Positions 18,090-26,278 of a stretch of DNA of 64,000 nucleotides are shown here, piece after piece. Made by a program: the position numbers and the translations under genes. The DNA is taken from NCBI GenBank assembly GCA_944324495.1, contig CALUWN010000001.1:185067-249066 (forward strand), written 5' to 3'. The first letter of the stretch is position 1. The number at the start of each line of letters is the position of its first letter. The stretch comes from an uncultured Mucispirillum sp. Its GTDB lineage: Bacteria; Chrysiogenota; Deferribacteres; Deferribacterales; Mucispirillaceae. The notes below the pieces were generated by a model. It did not search any database, was not told where the DNA came from, and saw only the letters and a program-made list of their open reading frames with translations.

Positions 18090-18365
18090 TTATATTAAAG
18101 ACTCTTTTATTTCTTTACCCGGTTTAAAGTATGGCACTTTTTTTTCTGGCACATTTACTTTAGAACCTGTTTTAGGGTTTCTTCCAACTTTAGAGTTTTT
18201 TTCTCTAATTTTGAAACTACCAAAACCACGAATTTCAACTTTATCCCCTTTTTGTAAAGAATCTTTAATAGACTTAAATACAGAATTTATAATAAATTCA
18301 ATATTTTTCTTAGTCATATTAGGATGTTGAGATGCGATAGATTCAATTAATTCAGATTTTGTCAT
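18090..18365 (-). CDS. HU/IHF-family DNA-binding protein
   Basis: A 91-residue histone-like protein. The C-terminal half has the family signature GFGSFKIREKNSKVGRNPKT and the beta-arm Pro. The start MTKSELIESIA is typical. It bends and coats DNA as a dimer. This is one of two such genes in the window; the other, at 52330, looks like IHF alpha. It heads a minus-strand pair with the MutS-like gene, and its upstream region, shared with murJ, contains a 12-bp inverted repeat. Confidence 0.9.
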   Translation of the reverse strand: MTKSELIESIASQHPNMTKKNIEFIINSVFKSIKDSLQKGDKVEIRGFGSFKIREKNSKVGRNPKTGSKVNVPEKKVPYFKPGKEIKESLI

Positions 18366-18382
18366 ATGAAACCCCCATTTCT

Positions 18383-18434
18383 CTTTACTTTTCTCTCTAA
18401 ATAAAATATAACTTACAGATTAAGAAAAGTAAAG
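18383..18434. promoter_or_regulatory. 12-bp inverted repeat in the divergent HU/murJ promoter region
   Basis: CTTTACTTTTCT at 18383-18394 is repeated as its exact reverse complement at 18423-18434, with 28 bases between. It lies between the start codons of the divergent HU gene and murJ. It could be a two-site operator. A hairpin in the leader is possible too, but there is no U-run as in a terminator. Confidence 0.4.
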
Positions 18435-18452
18435 CAATAATCAAGGATTTTT

Positions 18453-19967
18453 ATGACAAATTTTATATTTAATTTTATTCGTTCAAGTGCAGGGGTATTT
18501 TTAAGCCGTATTTTTGGCTTAATTAGAGATGTTGCAATAGGTGTTGTGTTTGGTGCTACAGCTGTTACGGATGTATTTTTTGTAGCACTTGCTATTCCAA
18601 ATCTTTTTAGGGAATTTTTTGTAGAAGGTGCAATGTCTTCAGCTTTTATGCCATTTTTAGCAGAAAAATATAAAAAGGGAGGTAAGGTTGCTCAAAATCT
18701 ATACCTTACTCAAATAGTTATAATGCAGACTGTGCTTGTTACAATAATTAGTATAATTATTATGGTATTTGCTGATTTTGTATTACGTATATTTCTTCGT
18801 GGTAAAGATTATCTTTCTGATACTGCCTTAATGAGTATGGGGGTAGATTTAATACATATAATGATGCCTTTTCTTATATTAATATGTATAATAGGTATGT
18901 TTTCAGGGTTTTTAAATATTAATAGAAGCTATTTTATATCTTATGCATCAAGTGCATTATTTAACATATGTATGATTATTGGTGCATGGTTTGCATATAA
19001 AAATACAAAAGATATTATGTATTTAGCTTATGGTGTAATAGCTGGTGGTATTTTACAGTTAATTATTGTTTATTTTGTATCCATGTATTATGGTTATAGA
19101 CCTGTTTTTAGAAGAAAATTTGATGAAGATGTTAAAAAAACATATCTTTTACTTGTGCCTTCTTTAGCAGGTGTCAGCATTAGCCAGCTTAATTTTGTAA
19201 TAGGGCGTATTTTGACTTCATATTTAGCTCAAGGCAGTATTTCATGGCTTTTTTATGCTTCAAGGCTTTTTCAGTTTCCACTTGGTGTTTTTTCAGTTAC
19301 ATTAGGTGTAGTAAGCCTTACAGAGTTATCTCGTGCAAGAGCAGATAATGATATTGAAAAACGAAATGAGATAATAAACAAAGCGTTCTTATCATTAATA
19401 ATAATTATTATACCTGCAACTATTGGGCTTATTGGGCTTTCTTATGAGCTTATTAAGTTTGTATTCCAAGATTTATCTACCTTTTTTCTACACAGGCAAA
19501 GTGAGTTTTCTGATAATTCAGTACTTCAAACTTCTAATGCTTTAAAAATGTATGCTTCTGGGTTAATATTCTTTTCCCTTGCAAACCTTTTAACAAGAGT
19601 ATTTCATTCAGAAAAAAATACGAAAACTCCTGTGAAATGTGCATTTTTTGCTTTTATTGCAAATGTTGTATTCAGCCTTGTTTTAATGCAGTTTTTTGCT
19701 CATGCAGGTATTGCGTTAGCTGGCTCATTAGCAGCAGTAGTAAACGCTTCTTTATTATTTTTCCATATAAAAGATTTTAAATTTGATTTTAAAAGAAATG
19801 GCAAAGTTATTTTAAAAGTAATACTAGCAAATATTATTATGACATCATCTTTAATATTGTGCCAGCATTTTGGTGTATATGTGCTATATAATATTATAGT
19901 ATGTATTTTAGTTTACTTTATTACATTAAGATTAATGAAAATAAATGTGTTAAGGATGTTAAGATGA
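18453..19967 (+). CDS. murJ: Lipid II flippase MurJ
   Basis: A 504-residue polytopic membrane protein with about 13-14 hydrophobic segments. The N-terminal motif SAGVFLSRIFGLIRDVAIG with FGATAVTDVFFVALAIPNLFREFFVEGAMSSAFMPF is diagnostic of MurJ/MviN. It flips peptidoglycan lipid II across the inner membrane. ATG 18453 has AAGGA upstream. The TGA overlaps the ATG of dtd (ATGA), so dtd is coupled to it. Confidence 0.93.
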   Translation: MTNFIFNFIRSSAGVFLSRIFGLIRDVAIGVVFGATAVTDVFFVALAIPNLFREFFVEGAMSSAFMPFLAEKYKKGGKVAQNLYLTQIVIMQTVLVTIISIIIMVFADFVLRIFLRGKDYLSDTALMSMGVDLIHIMMPFLILICIIGMFSGFLNINRSYFISYASSALFNICMIIGAWFAYKNTKDIMYLAYGVIAGGILQLIIVYFVSMYYGYRPVFRRKFDEDVKKTYLLLVPSLAGVSISQLNFVIGRILTSYLAQGSISWLFYASRLFQFPLGVFSVTLGVVSLTELSRARADNDIEKRNEIINKAFLSLIIIIIPATIGLIGLSYELIKFVFQDLSTFFLHRQSEFSDNSVLQTSNALKMYASGLIFFSLANLLTRVFHSEKNTKTPVKCAFFAFIANVVFSLVLMQFFAHAGIALAGSLAAVVNASLLFFHIKDFKFDFKRNGKVILKVILANIIMTSSLILCQHFGVYVLYNIIVCILVYFITLRLMKINVLRMLR

Positions 19968-20404
19968 TAGCAGTTCTTCAAAGAGTATTAGAGGCTTCTG
20001 TTAAAATTGAAAACGTAACAGCAGGGAGCATTAATCAAGGGCTTTTAGTATTTTTTTGTGTTGAAAGTGGTGATACTGAGGATAAAATACCATATATGGT
20101 TGAAAAAATAATAAATTTGCGTATATTTGAAGATGAAAACGGTAAAATGAGTAAAAGTTTGCAGGATATTAATGGTGATATGCTTATTATAAGCCAGTTT
20201 ACCTTAGCAGGTAACACACAAAAAGGCAGACGGCCAGATTTTACAGGTGCAGCAAAACCAGAGATTGCAAAACCAATGTATGAAAAATTTATTAGCGAAA
20301 TTCAAAAGATTATTAATGGTAATGTTGCTCAAGGTCAGTTTGGTGCAGATATGAAAGTATCATTAATCAATGATGGCCCCGTTACAATGATAGTAAAGAG
20401 GTAA
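19964..20404 (+). CDS. dtd: D-aminoacyl-tRNA deacylase
   Basis: A 146-residue Dtd of normal length starting MIAVLQRVLEASV, with the conserved SQFTLAGNTQKGRRPDF block (about 78-94) and the Gly-cisPro proofreading motif GPVTMIV near the end. Removes D-amino acids and glycine from mischarged tRNAs. The start is ATG 19964, overlapping the murJ stop; a longer open frame begins upstream but is not used. Three bases separate it from the next gene. Confidence 0.95.
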   Translation: MIAVLQRVLEASVKIENVTAGSINQGLLVFFCVESGDTEDKIPYMVEKIINLRIFEDENGKMSKSLQDINGDMLIISQFTLAGNTQKGRRPDFTGAAKPEIAKPMYEKFISEIQKIINGNVAQGQFGADMKVSLINDGPVTMIVKR

Positions 20405-20407
20405 TTT

Positions 20408-21031
20408 ATGAAATTAGAAAGGCTTACATTAAAACTTTTAGCAGAAAACTGCTATATATATCATAATGAAGAAAATTGTATTGTTTTTGACCCGGGTAGT
20501 GATTTTGAACGTATTAAAGAATTTATTTTATCAAAAAATTTAAAAATATCATATATTTTATTAACCCATTGCCATTTTGACCATGTGGGAGCAGCAAGCG
20601 ATTTGAAAGATTTTTTTAATACTAAAATCTTATGCCATAAAGATGATTTAACCACACTTAAAATTACAAATAAAAGTGCTACATACTATGGCTTAGAGCC
20701 TGTAAAAGTACCAGAAATAGATGGCTTTGTTAATGATAATGATATAATAGATTTTTGCGGTATTTCTATTAAGGTAATACATACTCCGGGGCATTCTATA
20801 GGCAGTGTATGTTATTATATAGAGCAGGATAATATTTTAATAAGTGGTGATACGTTATTTTTAGAATCTATTGGCAGAACAGATTTTCCAACAGGTTCTT
20901 ATGATGATATAATAAATTCTATTGAAAATAAGCTTTATACTTTACCTGATAATACAGTAGTTTATCCGGGGCATGGGTTTCATTCTACCATAGAGCACGA
21001 AAAGAAATTTAACCCATTTATACAAGGTTAG
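20408..21031 (+). CDS. Metallo-beta-lactamase-fold hydrolase (glyoxalase II-like)
   Basis: A 207-residue MBL-fold protein with the metal motif THCHFDH (about 56-62), HTPGHSIGSVCYY, GDTLF and the C-terminal PGHG. This set matches short glyoxalase II-like hydrolases, which cleave thioesters such as S-lactoylglutathione analogues. The substrate is not certain. Third gene of the murJ-dtd run, preceded by a GAGG ribosome site. A separate promoter for the trp leader begins 20 bases after its stop. Confidence 0.85.
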   Translation: MKLERLTLKLLAENCYIYHNEENCIVFDPGSDFERIKEFILSKNLKISYILLTHCHFDHVGAASDLKDFFNTKILCHKDDLTTLKITNKSATYYGLEPVKVPEIDGFVNDNDIIDFCGISIKVIHTPGHSIGSVCYYIEQDNILISGDTLFLESIGRTDFPTGSYDDIINSIENKLYTLPDNTVVYPGHGFHSTIEHEKKFNPFIQG

Positions 21032-21051
21032 ATTTTTTTATAAATTTTTGC

Positions 21052-21080
21052 TTGACAAAGTATAATTATTGTTATATAGG
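21052..21080 (+). promoter_or_regulatory. Promoter of the trp-type leader
   Basis: A perfect sigma-70 -35 box TTGACA at 21052-21057 is followed by -10-like TATATA (21073-21078) or TATAGG (21075-21080), 15-17 bases downstream. It lies directly before the leader peptide's ribosome site and ATG. Confidence 0.55.
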
Positions 21081-21088
21081 TAGCTATT

Positions 21089-21196
21089 ATGAATAGTATA
21101 TTATTAAATCAAACTATACTTTCTGATTCTTTTTCAAACAGTAATTATACTGCACAATATTTTTCTATCTATTTTTGGCGCACTAGCGTCAAATAA
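21089..21196 (+). CDS. Putative trp operon leader peptide (35 residues, contains WRTS)
   Basis: ATG 21089 has an AGGTAG ribosome site and opens a 35-codon frame ending TAA at 21194-21196. Its end reads YFWRTSVK. The WRTS string with a Trp codon at 21176-21178 matches the end of the E. coli trp leader (WWRTS), including the base string TGGCGCACT. It has only one Trp codon, not two. It sits between a TTGACA promoter and a TrpC-TrpF-like/trpB pair. The bases at 21176-21183 can form an 8-bp helix with 21278-21285, which includes the A of the next gene's ATG. Inferred role: ribosome stalling at Trp when tryptophan is scarce opens that start. Confidence 0.6.
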   Translation: MNSILLNQTILSDSFSNSNYTAQYFSIYFWRTSVK

Positions 21197-21287
21197 TACT
21201 TTATACTTTTAACCATACAATTTAATATTTTATTTTTTTGGGTCTTTAAAGACTTAATACTTTAATGATAGGAAATGGTGCGTCATG
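21176..21287 (+). promoter_or_regulatory. Candidate translational attenuator between leader peptide and trp genes
   Basis: TGGCGCAC (21176-21183) pairs with GTGCGTCA (21278-21285) in eight consecutive base pairs, one of them G-U. This covers the leader Trp codon on one side and the initiation region of the 21285 gene on the other. A small hairpin GTCTTTAAAGAC (21242-21253) lies between. No U-run follows it, so a transcription terminator is not evident. Confidence 0.45.
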
Positions 21288-22385
21288 TTAAAAAATAATA
21301 TAAAAACAAATATAATAGATGAAATTTCAAATAATAAATTAAGTATCATATGCAATGCTTCTTTAATGGATAAAATAAACAGTTCAAATATTAGAGCTGT
21401 TTTAGTAAGTGATATTAACAGCAGAAGCCATAAACCACTTATTTATAATGGTGATATTAGAAGCGTAAGCTTAAATCAGCTTAGTGTATTTGAAGCTGTT
21501 GCTGTTAATGCAAAAGATTATACTAAACAAGAACTTGTTTCTTTTTCCTCTATGATTGAAAGTGTTAATGCTTCACTTATTTATCTTGTTTCCAGCGTAG
21601 TAGATATTGTAAAAATCCGCAGTTTAAAACCGCAAGTGGTTGTAATTAACCAGCAGTCACACCAAAACCCTGTTGCTCTTAAATTAAATATTGACTGGAA
21701 TTGCAACTGCCTGCTTAATCCTATAAAAAATAATATACAGTTAGAATATATAATAGAATATGGCTTTGCAGGTATTTATGCAGATAGATATATTAATGAA
21801 CAAATGGTTTTATCTGATGATAATATTGCATCATCTTGCTATTTAGATAAACTGTATATGAAAAAATCATCAATAAGGCCACTTTTAAAAACATCTGGCA
21901 TTAAAGATATGCTTGAAGTTGAATTATGTGCTGAAACTGGCATAGATATGTTAGGATTTTTATTTGACAATGAAAATAAAAGTAATATTATAGATATGCT
22001 AAAATTTAGCAAAGAAAATAATAAAGTTGTGTGCCTTGAAGTGTTTGATAATACTATGCTTAATGATGCTTTAAGCTTAATTGAGCAAGGGTATGCAGAT
22101 TGTATAGAAAACCACACAGGAGTAGAAGATTATAGAGCAAACAGCTATAATGTATTTTCTGCATTTAATAATGTTGTAAATGGTGTCACTCCTGTGCTTA
22201 CTGAAAGCGTATCAGTTATAGAAAATAATAATATAACTACACCATGGCTTTCCTTTACGGAAAGCGAAGATATGATGAGAATAATAAAACAGTATAATGT
22301 TGAACTTATTGAATTTAAAATAACAGAATATAATACAAAAGATAAAATAAAAGAATTAATTAAAAAGATAAAATATAAACAATAA
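21285..22385 (+). CDS. Degenerate TrpC-TrpF-like protein
   Basis: A 366-residue protein I read as a two-barrel fusion in the order of E. coli TrpC-TrpF. Residues about 200-280 align with the TrpF start: LKTSGIKDM then ETGIDMLGFLFD. The C-terminal KDKIKELIKKI fits the TrpF end. The catalytic Cys of the KICGxT motif is replaced by Ser204, and the Gly-Gly phosphate loop is replaced by LSFTES. In the first half the SPSKG motif of indole-glycerol-phosphate synthase is missing. It is placed between a trp-type leader and trpB, 13 bases before the latter. The frame is intact and long, so it is likely expressed, but probably not with both original activities. The assignment rests on by-eye alignment; a profile search is needed. 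Confidence 0.55.
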   Translation: MLKNNIKTNIIDEISNNKLSIICNASLMDKINSSNIRAVLVSDINSRSHKPLIYNGDIRSVSLNQLSVFEAVAVNAKDYTKQELVSFSSMIESVNASLIYLVSSVVDIVKIRSLKPQVVVINQQSHQNPVALKLNIDWNCNCLLNPIKNNIQLEYIIEYGFAGIYADRYINEQMVLSDDNIASSCYLDKLYMKKSSIRPLLKTSGIKDMLEVELCAETGIDMLGFLFDNENKSNIIDMLKFSKENNKVVCLEVFDNTMLNDALSLIEQGYADCIENHTGVEDYRANSYNVFSAFNNVVNGVTPVLTESVSVIENNNITTPWLSFTESEDMMRIIKQYNVELIEFKITEYNTKDKIKELIKKIKYKQ

Positions 22386-22398
22386 ATTGAGGTGCAAA

Positions 22399-23619
22399 AT
22401 GCGTTATTCAAAAACATATGGAGAGTTCGGTGGTAGTTATGTACCAGAGCTTTTACAACCTGCATTAGATGAATTAGAAGCTGCTTTTTTAGAAGCAATG
22501 CAGGATAAATCTTTTACTGATGAATTAGCTTATTTACAAAAAACTTTTATAGGCAGGCCAACTCCACTTTATTATGCTGAAAATTTAACAAAAGCATTAG
22601 GTGGTGCAAAAATATATTTTAAATGCGAAGGGCTTGCGCATACTGGTGCTCATAAAATAAATAATGCCATAGGGCAGTGCTTACTTGCTAAAAGAATGGG
22701 TAAAACAAAAGTTGTAGCAGAAACTGGGGCAGGTCAGCATGGAGTGGCAACTGCTTCTGCTGCTGCTAAACTTGGCTTAGGATGTGATATTTATATGGGC
22801 GCAATAGATGTTAAACGTCAGCATCCTAATGTATTAACTATGCAGATGTTTGGTGCTAATGTTGTAGCTGTTGAATCTGGTAATTGTGGTCTTGCTGATG
22901 CAGTTGATGCAGCGTTAAATTACTGGGTTACATCTTTAAAAGATACTCATTATCTTTTAGGTTCAGCTGTAGGTCCTGCACCTTTTCCTGCAATAGTAAG
23001 GGAGTTTCAATCTATTATAGGTAAAGAAGCTAATCAGCAGGCAAAAGATGCTAATTTAGATGTGGCAGCAGTAATTGCAGCAGTTGGCGGTGGTTCTAAT
23101 GCTATGGGTATCTTTTCAGGGTTTTTGGATGAAGCAAATGTACAATTAATTGGAGTTGAAGGCGGCGGTTTAAGTGATAAAATAGGGGAGCACGCAAAAC
23201 GTTTAGCTCCAAATTCTGGTGCAGTAACTGGTGTCCACCATGGTTTTAAAAGTAAGTTTTTATTAGATAAAGATGGTAATATTGAAGCTACTCACTCAAT
23301 TTCTGCAGGGCTTGATTATCCGGGTGTTGGTCCAGAGCTTGCATATTTACAACAAACAGGCAGACTTACTATGACTTCAGCCAGAGATGAAGAAGTTATA
23401 AACGCTCTTGCTTATGTGGCAAAAATGGAAGGTATTTTATTTGCTTTAGAATCATCTCACGCAGCAGCAGAGATGTTAAAAGTTGCTCCAAAAATGCCAA
23501 AAGATAAGGCTGTAATTGTAAATATGAGTGGCAGGGGCGATAAAGATATTTTTATAACAGCACCTATTTTTAATAAACAAGAGTGGGTTGAATTTTTATC
23601 AAATGAAATAAAAAATTAA
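22399..23619 (+). CDS. trpB: Tryptophan synthase beta chain
   Basis: A 406-residue TrpB of normal length. It has the PLP lysine in HTGAHKINN (Lys86), the catalytic Glu in AETGAGQHG (Glu108), the serine phosphate-loop GGGSNAMG and the C-terminal SGRGDKD. It condenses indole with serine to tryptophan. ATG 22399 with GAGGTG upstream is preferred over the TTG 12 bases earlier. It follows the TrpC-TrpF-like gene by 13 bases. No trpA lies next to it, so it could work with an alpha chain encoded elsewhere or salvage free indole. Small change: the usual KREDL before HTGAHK reads KCEGL here. Confidence 0.95.
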   Translation: MRYSKTYGEFGGSYVPELLQPALDELEAAFLEAMQDKSFTDELAYLQKTFIGRPTPLYYAENLTKALGGAKIYFKCEGLAHTGAHKINNAIGQCLLAKRMGKTKVVAETGAGQHGVATASAAAKLGLGCDIYMGAIDVKRQHPNVLTMQMFGANVVAVESGNCGLADAVDAALNYWVTSLKDTHYLLGSAVGPAPFPAIVREFQSIIGKEANQQAKDANLDVAAVIAAVGGGSNAMGIFSGFLDEANVQLIGVEGGGLSDKIGEHAKRLAPNSGAVTGVHHGFKSKFLLDKDGNIEATHSISAGLDYPGVGPELAYLQQTGRLTMTSARDEEVINALAYVAKMEGILFALESSHAAAEMLKVAPKMPKDKAVIVNMSGRGDKDIFITAPIFNKQEWVEFLSNEIKN

Positions 23620-23694
23620 AATTATGAAATAAACATTGCAAAATGATAAAAAATATATTACCCTAATTATCATTTTTAATGTTAGGGGATAGTT

Positions 23695-24039
23695 ATGCTT
23701 GTTCATGAAACTCACAGCTTTTATGTTATAGTAAAGCTTGATAATTGTAAAAACGCTCCAGACGGTTATCTTGAGAAGAAAAATGCTATATTTAGCAAAG
23801 TATTAACAAATATTGGTTTGGAGAAGGTTGTTGATTTTGATGGTATTTGGCAGTTAAAAGATGTAATGTATTCTGCATCAGATGACATATTTGATATTAT
23901 TTCTAATGAAATGATAAGAATTGTTGCTCAGGACACAAGTATAGCTGCTTCTGAAAAGAAATTATATGAATTATCTGCTGCTAATGACCATATTATAGTT
24001 TCTGAATACTTAACAAGCAATACATATACTATAAAATAA
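23695..24039 (+). CDS. Small unrecognised protein
   Basis: A 114-residue soluble-looking protein without signal or membrane segment and without a motif I know. ATG 23695 is preceded by AGGGGATAG. It ends four bases before a strong terminator, so it is a real gene by position and boundaries. Alternating hydrophobic pattern and mixed helix/strand composition. The 75 bases from trpB make co-transcription possible, but no functional link is visible. Confidence 0.65.
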   Translation: MLVHETHSFYVIVKLDNCKNAPDGYLEKKNAIFSKVLTNIGLEKVVDFDGIWQLKDVMYSASDDIFDIISNEMIRIVAQDTSIAASEKKLYELSAANDHIIVSEYLTSNTYTIK

Positions 24040-24042
24040 TAG

Positions 24043-24068
24043 AAAAGGGGAATTTTTCCCCTTTTTTT
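24043..24068 (+). terminator. Rho-independent terminator
   Basis: Stem AAAAGGGGAA (24043-24052) pairs with TTCCCCTTTT (24056-24065) around a TTT loop and runs into further Ts. It closes the trpB/114-residue gene transcript. Confidence 0.85.
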
Positions 24069-24081
24069 GTATGAGGGTTAG

Positions 24082-24543
24082 ATGAAGAAGTATCTGTATT
24101 TTTCAGTGCTTTTGTCTTTTTTTATTATTTCCTGTGCTGATAGCAGTACTGTTGTATATGATTATAATAATGAAGATAGTACAATAGGCCTTACTGTTAA
24201 TCCTTCAAATACATTAGTATTTACTTCTGAAGATGTGGATAAAGCAAAAGTTTTTGAGCTATCAATTGATACTAATGAGATTACACTATTAGGGTTAGAT
24301 GATGCTAGTTCTGATTATAATGGTGGCAAATTTGCAAATGACCCAAAATTTGATGAGATAACTTGTTTAGATAGTAATGCAAATGATTATTTATGTACTA
24401 TCTCTATTAAAATGAATAATACTGCTACAGAAGGAGACAGTGGCTCAATTAGGTTAAGGTTTATTTATAATAACGATAATCAAGCTAAACCAAACTCAAT
24501 TAAGTACCATAAACTTAACTTTACTTATCAAAAAAGTAACTAA
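24082..24543 (+). CDS. Small unrecognised lipoprotein
   Basis: A 153-residue protein with a lipoprotein signal ending FIISC (Cys18) and an Asp/Asn/Thr-rich, probably all-beta body. A Cys pair sits at about residues 95 and 106 (EITCLD and YLCTIS). No family recognised. It begins 13 bases after the terminator of the preceding unit; the ribosome site GAGGGTTAG is good. Composition resembles other surface or periplasmic lipoproteins of the window. Confidence 0.7.
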   Translation: MKKYLYFSVLLSFFIISCADSSTVVYDYNNEDSTIGLTVNPSNTLVFTSEDVDKAKVFELSIDTNEITLLGLDDASSDYNGGKFANDPKFDEITCLDSNANDYLCTISIKMNNTATEGDSGSIRLRFIYNNDNQAKPNSIKYHKLNFTYQKSN

Positions 24544-24556
24544 AATATATGGCTTG

Positions 24557-24673
24557 TTACCACATTTTAATTAATTCATTAATTAAAAATGTTAAATGAT
24601 TTGCTAATGTAGAATTTGTTAGTGCTGCTAAAATCATAAAAATTGAAGCAAATGCTATTGTGTTTTTTCTCAT
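24557..24673 (-). CDS. Small hydrophobic protein (38 residues)
   Basis: Minus-strand frame starting at ATG 24673-24671 with a strong AAGAGGTGATATT ribosome site just upstream, the same GGTGATATTATG context seen before exbD and the Cys-rich gene at 60057. The peptide begins MRKNTIAFASIF and has one hydrophobic stretch (about 5-24) followed by a short amphipathic tail. It could be a small membrane or secreted peptide. An AT-only hairpin (24563-24591) lies inside its 3' end. A longer frame begins upstream but overlaps the start of the Sel1 gene, so the short start is better. Confidence 0.4.
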   Translation of the reverse strand: MRKNTIAFASIFMILAALTNSTLANHLTFLINELIKMW

Positions 24674-24735
24674 AATATCACCTCTTAAATTCACTAATAA
24701 TTTCATAGCAAAATAAATGCCATTAAGGATGTTTA

Positions 24736-25218
24736 ATGAAAAATATAATATATGGTTTAATAATTTTTTTAGTATTTCCATTATTTTCTATGGCTGATGA
24801 AGTTTTAAAAAGTGATGAAGAATTAGCAGTAATGGGTAACAGTGGCGCTGCATTTCGGATTGGAGCAAGATATTTAAATGGTGATGGCGTTTCAAAAGAT
24901 TATGAAAAAGCAAAAAAATATTTAGAAATGGCGGCATCTAAAAATCATGCTCACGCTTTATATGATTTAGGTTATATGTACCTTTATGGCGTAGGGGTAG
25001 ATAAAGATTATATGATGGCTTTTGATTATTTTCAGCGTTCTGCTGAATTTGATTTTGCACCAGCATATTATATTATGGGTATTATGTATTATGATGGAGC
25101 AGGTGTGAAAAAAAATGATAAAAAAGCGTATGAATACTGCAAAAAAGCATTTGAAAAAGGCTATAAAACAAGTGTTGTAGAACTGGACCATAAAAATAAA
25201 ACAATAATAATTAAGTAA
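24736..25218 (+). CDS. Secreted Sel1-repeat protein
   Basis: A 160-residue protein with an N-terminal signal peptide (MKNIIYGLIIFLVFPLFSMA, cleavage near Ala20) and three Sel1/TPR-like repeats (about 36-70, 72-106 and 108-142) with LGYMYLYGVGV and MGIMYYDGAGV signatures. Such proteins usually act as periplasmic protein-binding scaffolds. The partner is unknown. AAGGA precedes ATG 24736. It converges on yicC, with 18 bases between. Confidence 0.85.
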   Translation: MKNIIYGLIIFLVFPLFSMADEVLKSDEELAVMGNSGAAFRIGARYLNGDGVSKDYEKAKKYLEMAASKNHAHALYDLGYMYLYGVGVDKDYMMAFDYFQRSAEFDFAPAYYIMGIMYYDGAGVKKNDKKAYEYCKKAFEKGYKTSVVELDHKNKTIIIK

Positions 25219-25236
25219 TATAATTATTATATTGTA

Positions 25237-26109
25237 TTATATTATATTTTGTATCTGCTCACGAATTCTATCTATTTCTGCTTTAGAATCTACTACTGTT
25301 TTTATAATATTATTGTTTGAGCTTTTTGAAGCAATAGTATTAAGCTCTCTATGGATTTCCTGACTTAAAAAATCAAGCTTTTTACCAGCAGGAAATTCAT
25401 TGTTTAGTATAAATATAAATTGTTCTAAATGAGATTTAAGACGAGTTAATTCTTCTGTAATATCTGCTTTTTCGCCCATAATGGAAGCTTCTTGGATAAT
25501 GCGTTCTTCATAGTTGCTATCCACACCCATATCTTCCATACGTTTTATAAATTTATTTTTCCATAGTTCAAAAATATCTGTTTTACTTTGCTCTATAATA
25601 TTAACATTATTAGCTAGATTATTAATTCTATTTTTAATATCTATTTCAAGGGCAGCACCCTCTTTTGTTCGCATTTCATCTACTTTATAAGCACAGGCTA
25701 ATAAGGCATCCATTGTATTTTTTTCAAGTTCTTCTTCAATGCTGTCATCATTTGTATAATCAAGCACATCAGGCATTCTTAAAAAATGGTCTAGTTTAGG
25801 TTTGTCTTCAATACCTGCAGTTTCAGCAATAGATGTGAAAATTTTTCTATACTCTTCTATTAATTCTAAATTAACAGATGGATGTTTTGTAATAGTATGA
25901 ATATTAATATCTATTCTTACATCAACTTTTCCACGTATTAATATTTCCTGCAGTGGAGTTCTAGATGATATTTCAAGGGTAGAAACAGATTTTGGTAGCC
26001 TGAAATTTATATCAAAATATTTGCTGTTTACTGATTTTATTTCTATAAAAATATCATATTTTTCATTTGATATAGTGTGTTTTCCAAAACCTGTCATACT
26101 TTTTGTCAT
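25237..26109 (-). CDS. yicC: YicC/YloC-family endoribonuclease
   Basis: A 290-residue protein starting MTKSMTGFGKH, the hallmark of the YicC family. The conserved VKSVNSKYFD-type stretch near the N-terminus (here IKSVNSKYFDINFRLP) and the C-terminal GKKLDFLSQEIHRELNTIASKS are both present. Members are single-strand endoribonucleases. Normal length. Alone on the minus strand here. The upstream 170 bases are shared with the stomatin-like gene. Confidence 0.9.
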   Translation of the reverse strand: MTKSMTGFGKHTISNEKYDIFIEIKSVNSKYFDINFRLPKSVSTLEISSRTPLQEILIRGKVDVRIDINIHTITKHPSVNLELIEEYRKIFTSIAETAGIEDKPKLDHFLRMPDVLDYTNDDSIEEELEKNTMDALLACAYKVDEMRTKEGAALEIDIKNRINNLANNVNIIEQSKTDIFELWKNKFIKRMEDMGVDSNYEERIIQEASIMGEKADITEELTRLKSHLEQFIFILNNEFPAGKKLDFLSQEIHRELNTIASKSSNNNIIKTVVDSKAEIDRIREQIQNII

Positions 26110-26278
26110 ATATATACCCCTGCGTATTTATATTAAGAAAAAGTCTATATTATTTTTAAATATATTGCAAGGCTGTTTTTATTATAATTATGTTAGAATA
26201 TATTATATTGCAAAATTAGTTTTTTTAGTATAATATGGCACACCAATTATTTTATATATAATTTAATGGAGGGGCTTT

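Noticed and set aside
21242..21253. Hairpin GTCTTTAAAGAC as a trp transcription terminator
   Set aside because: It has almost no loop and is not followed by Ts; the T-run lies before it, not after.
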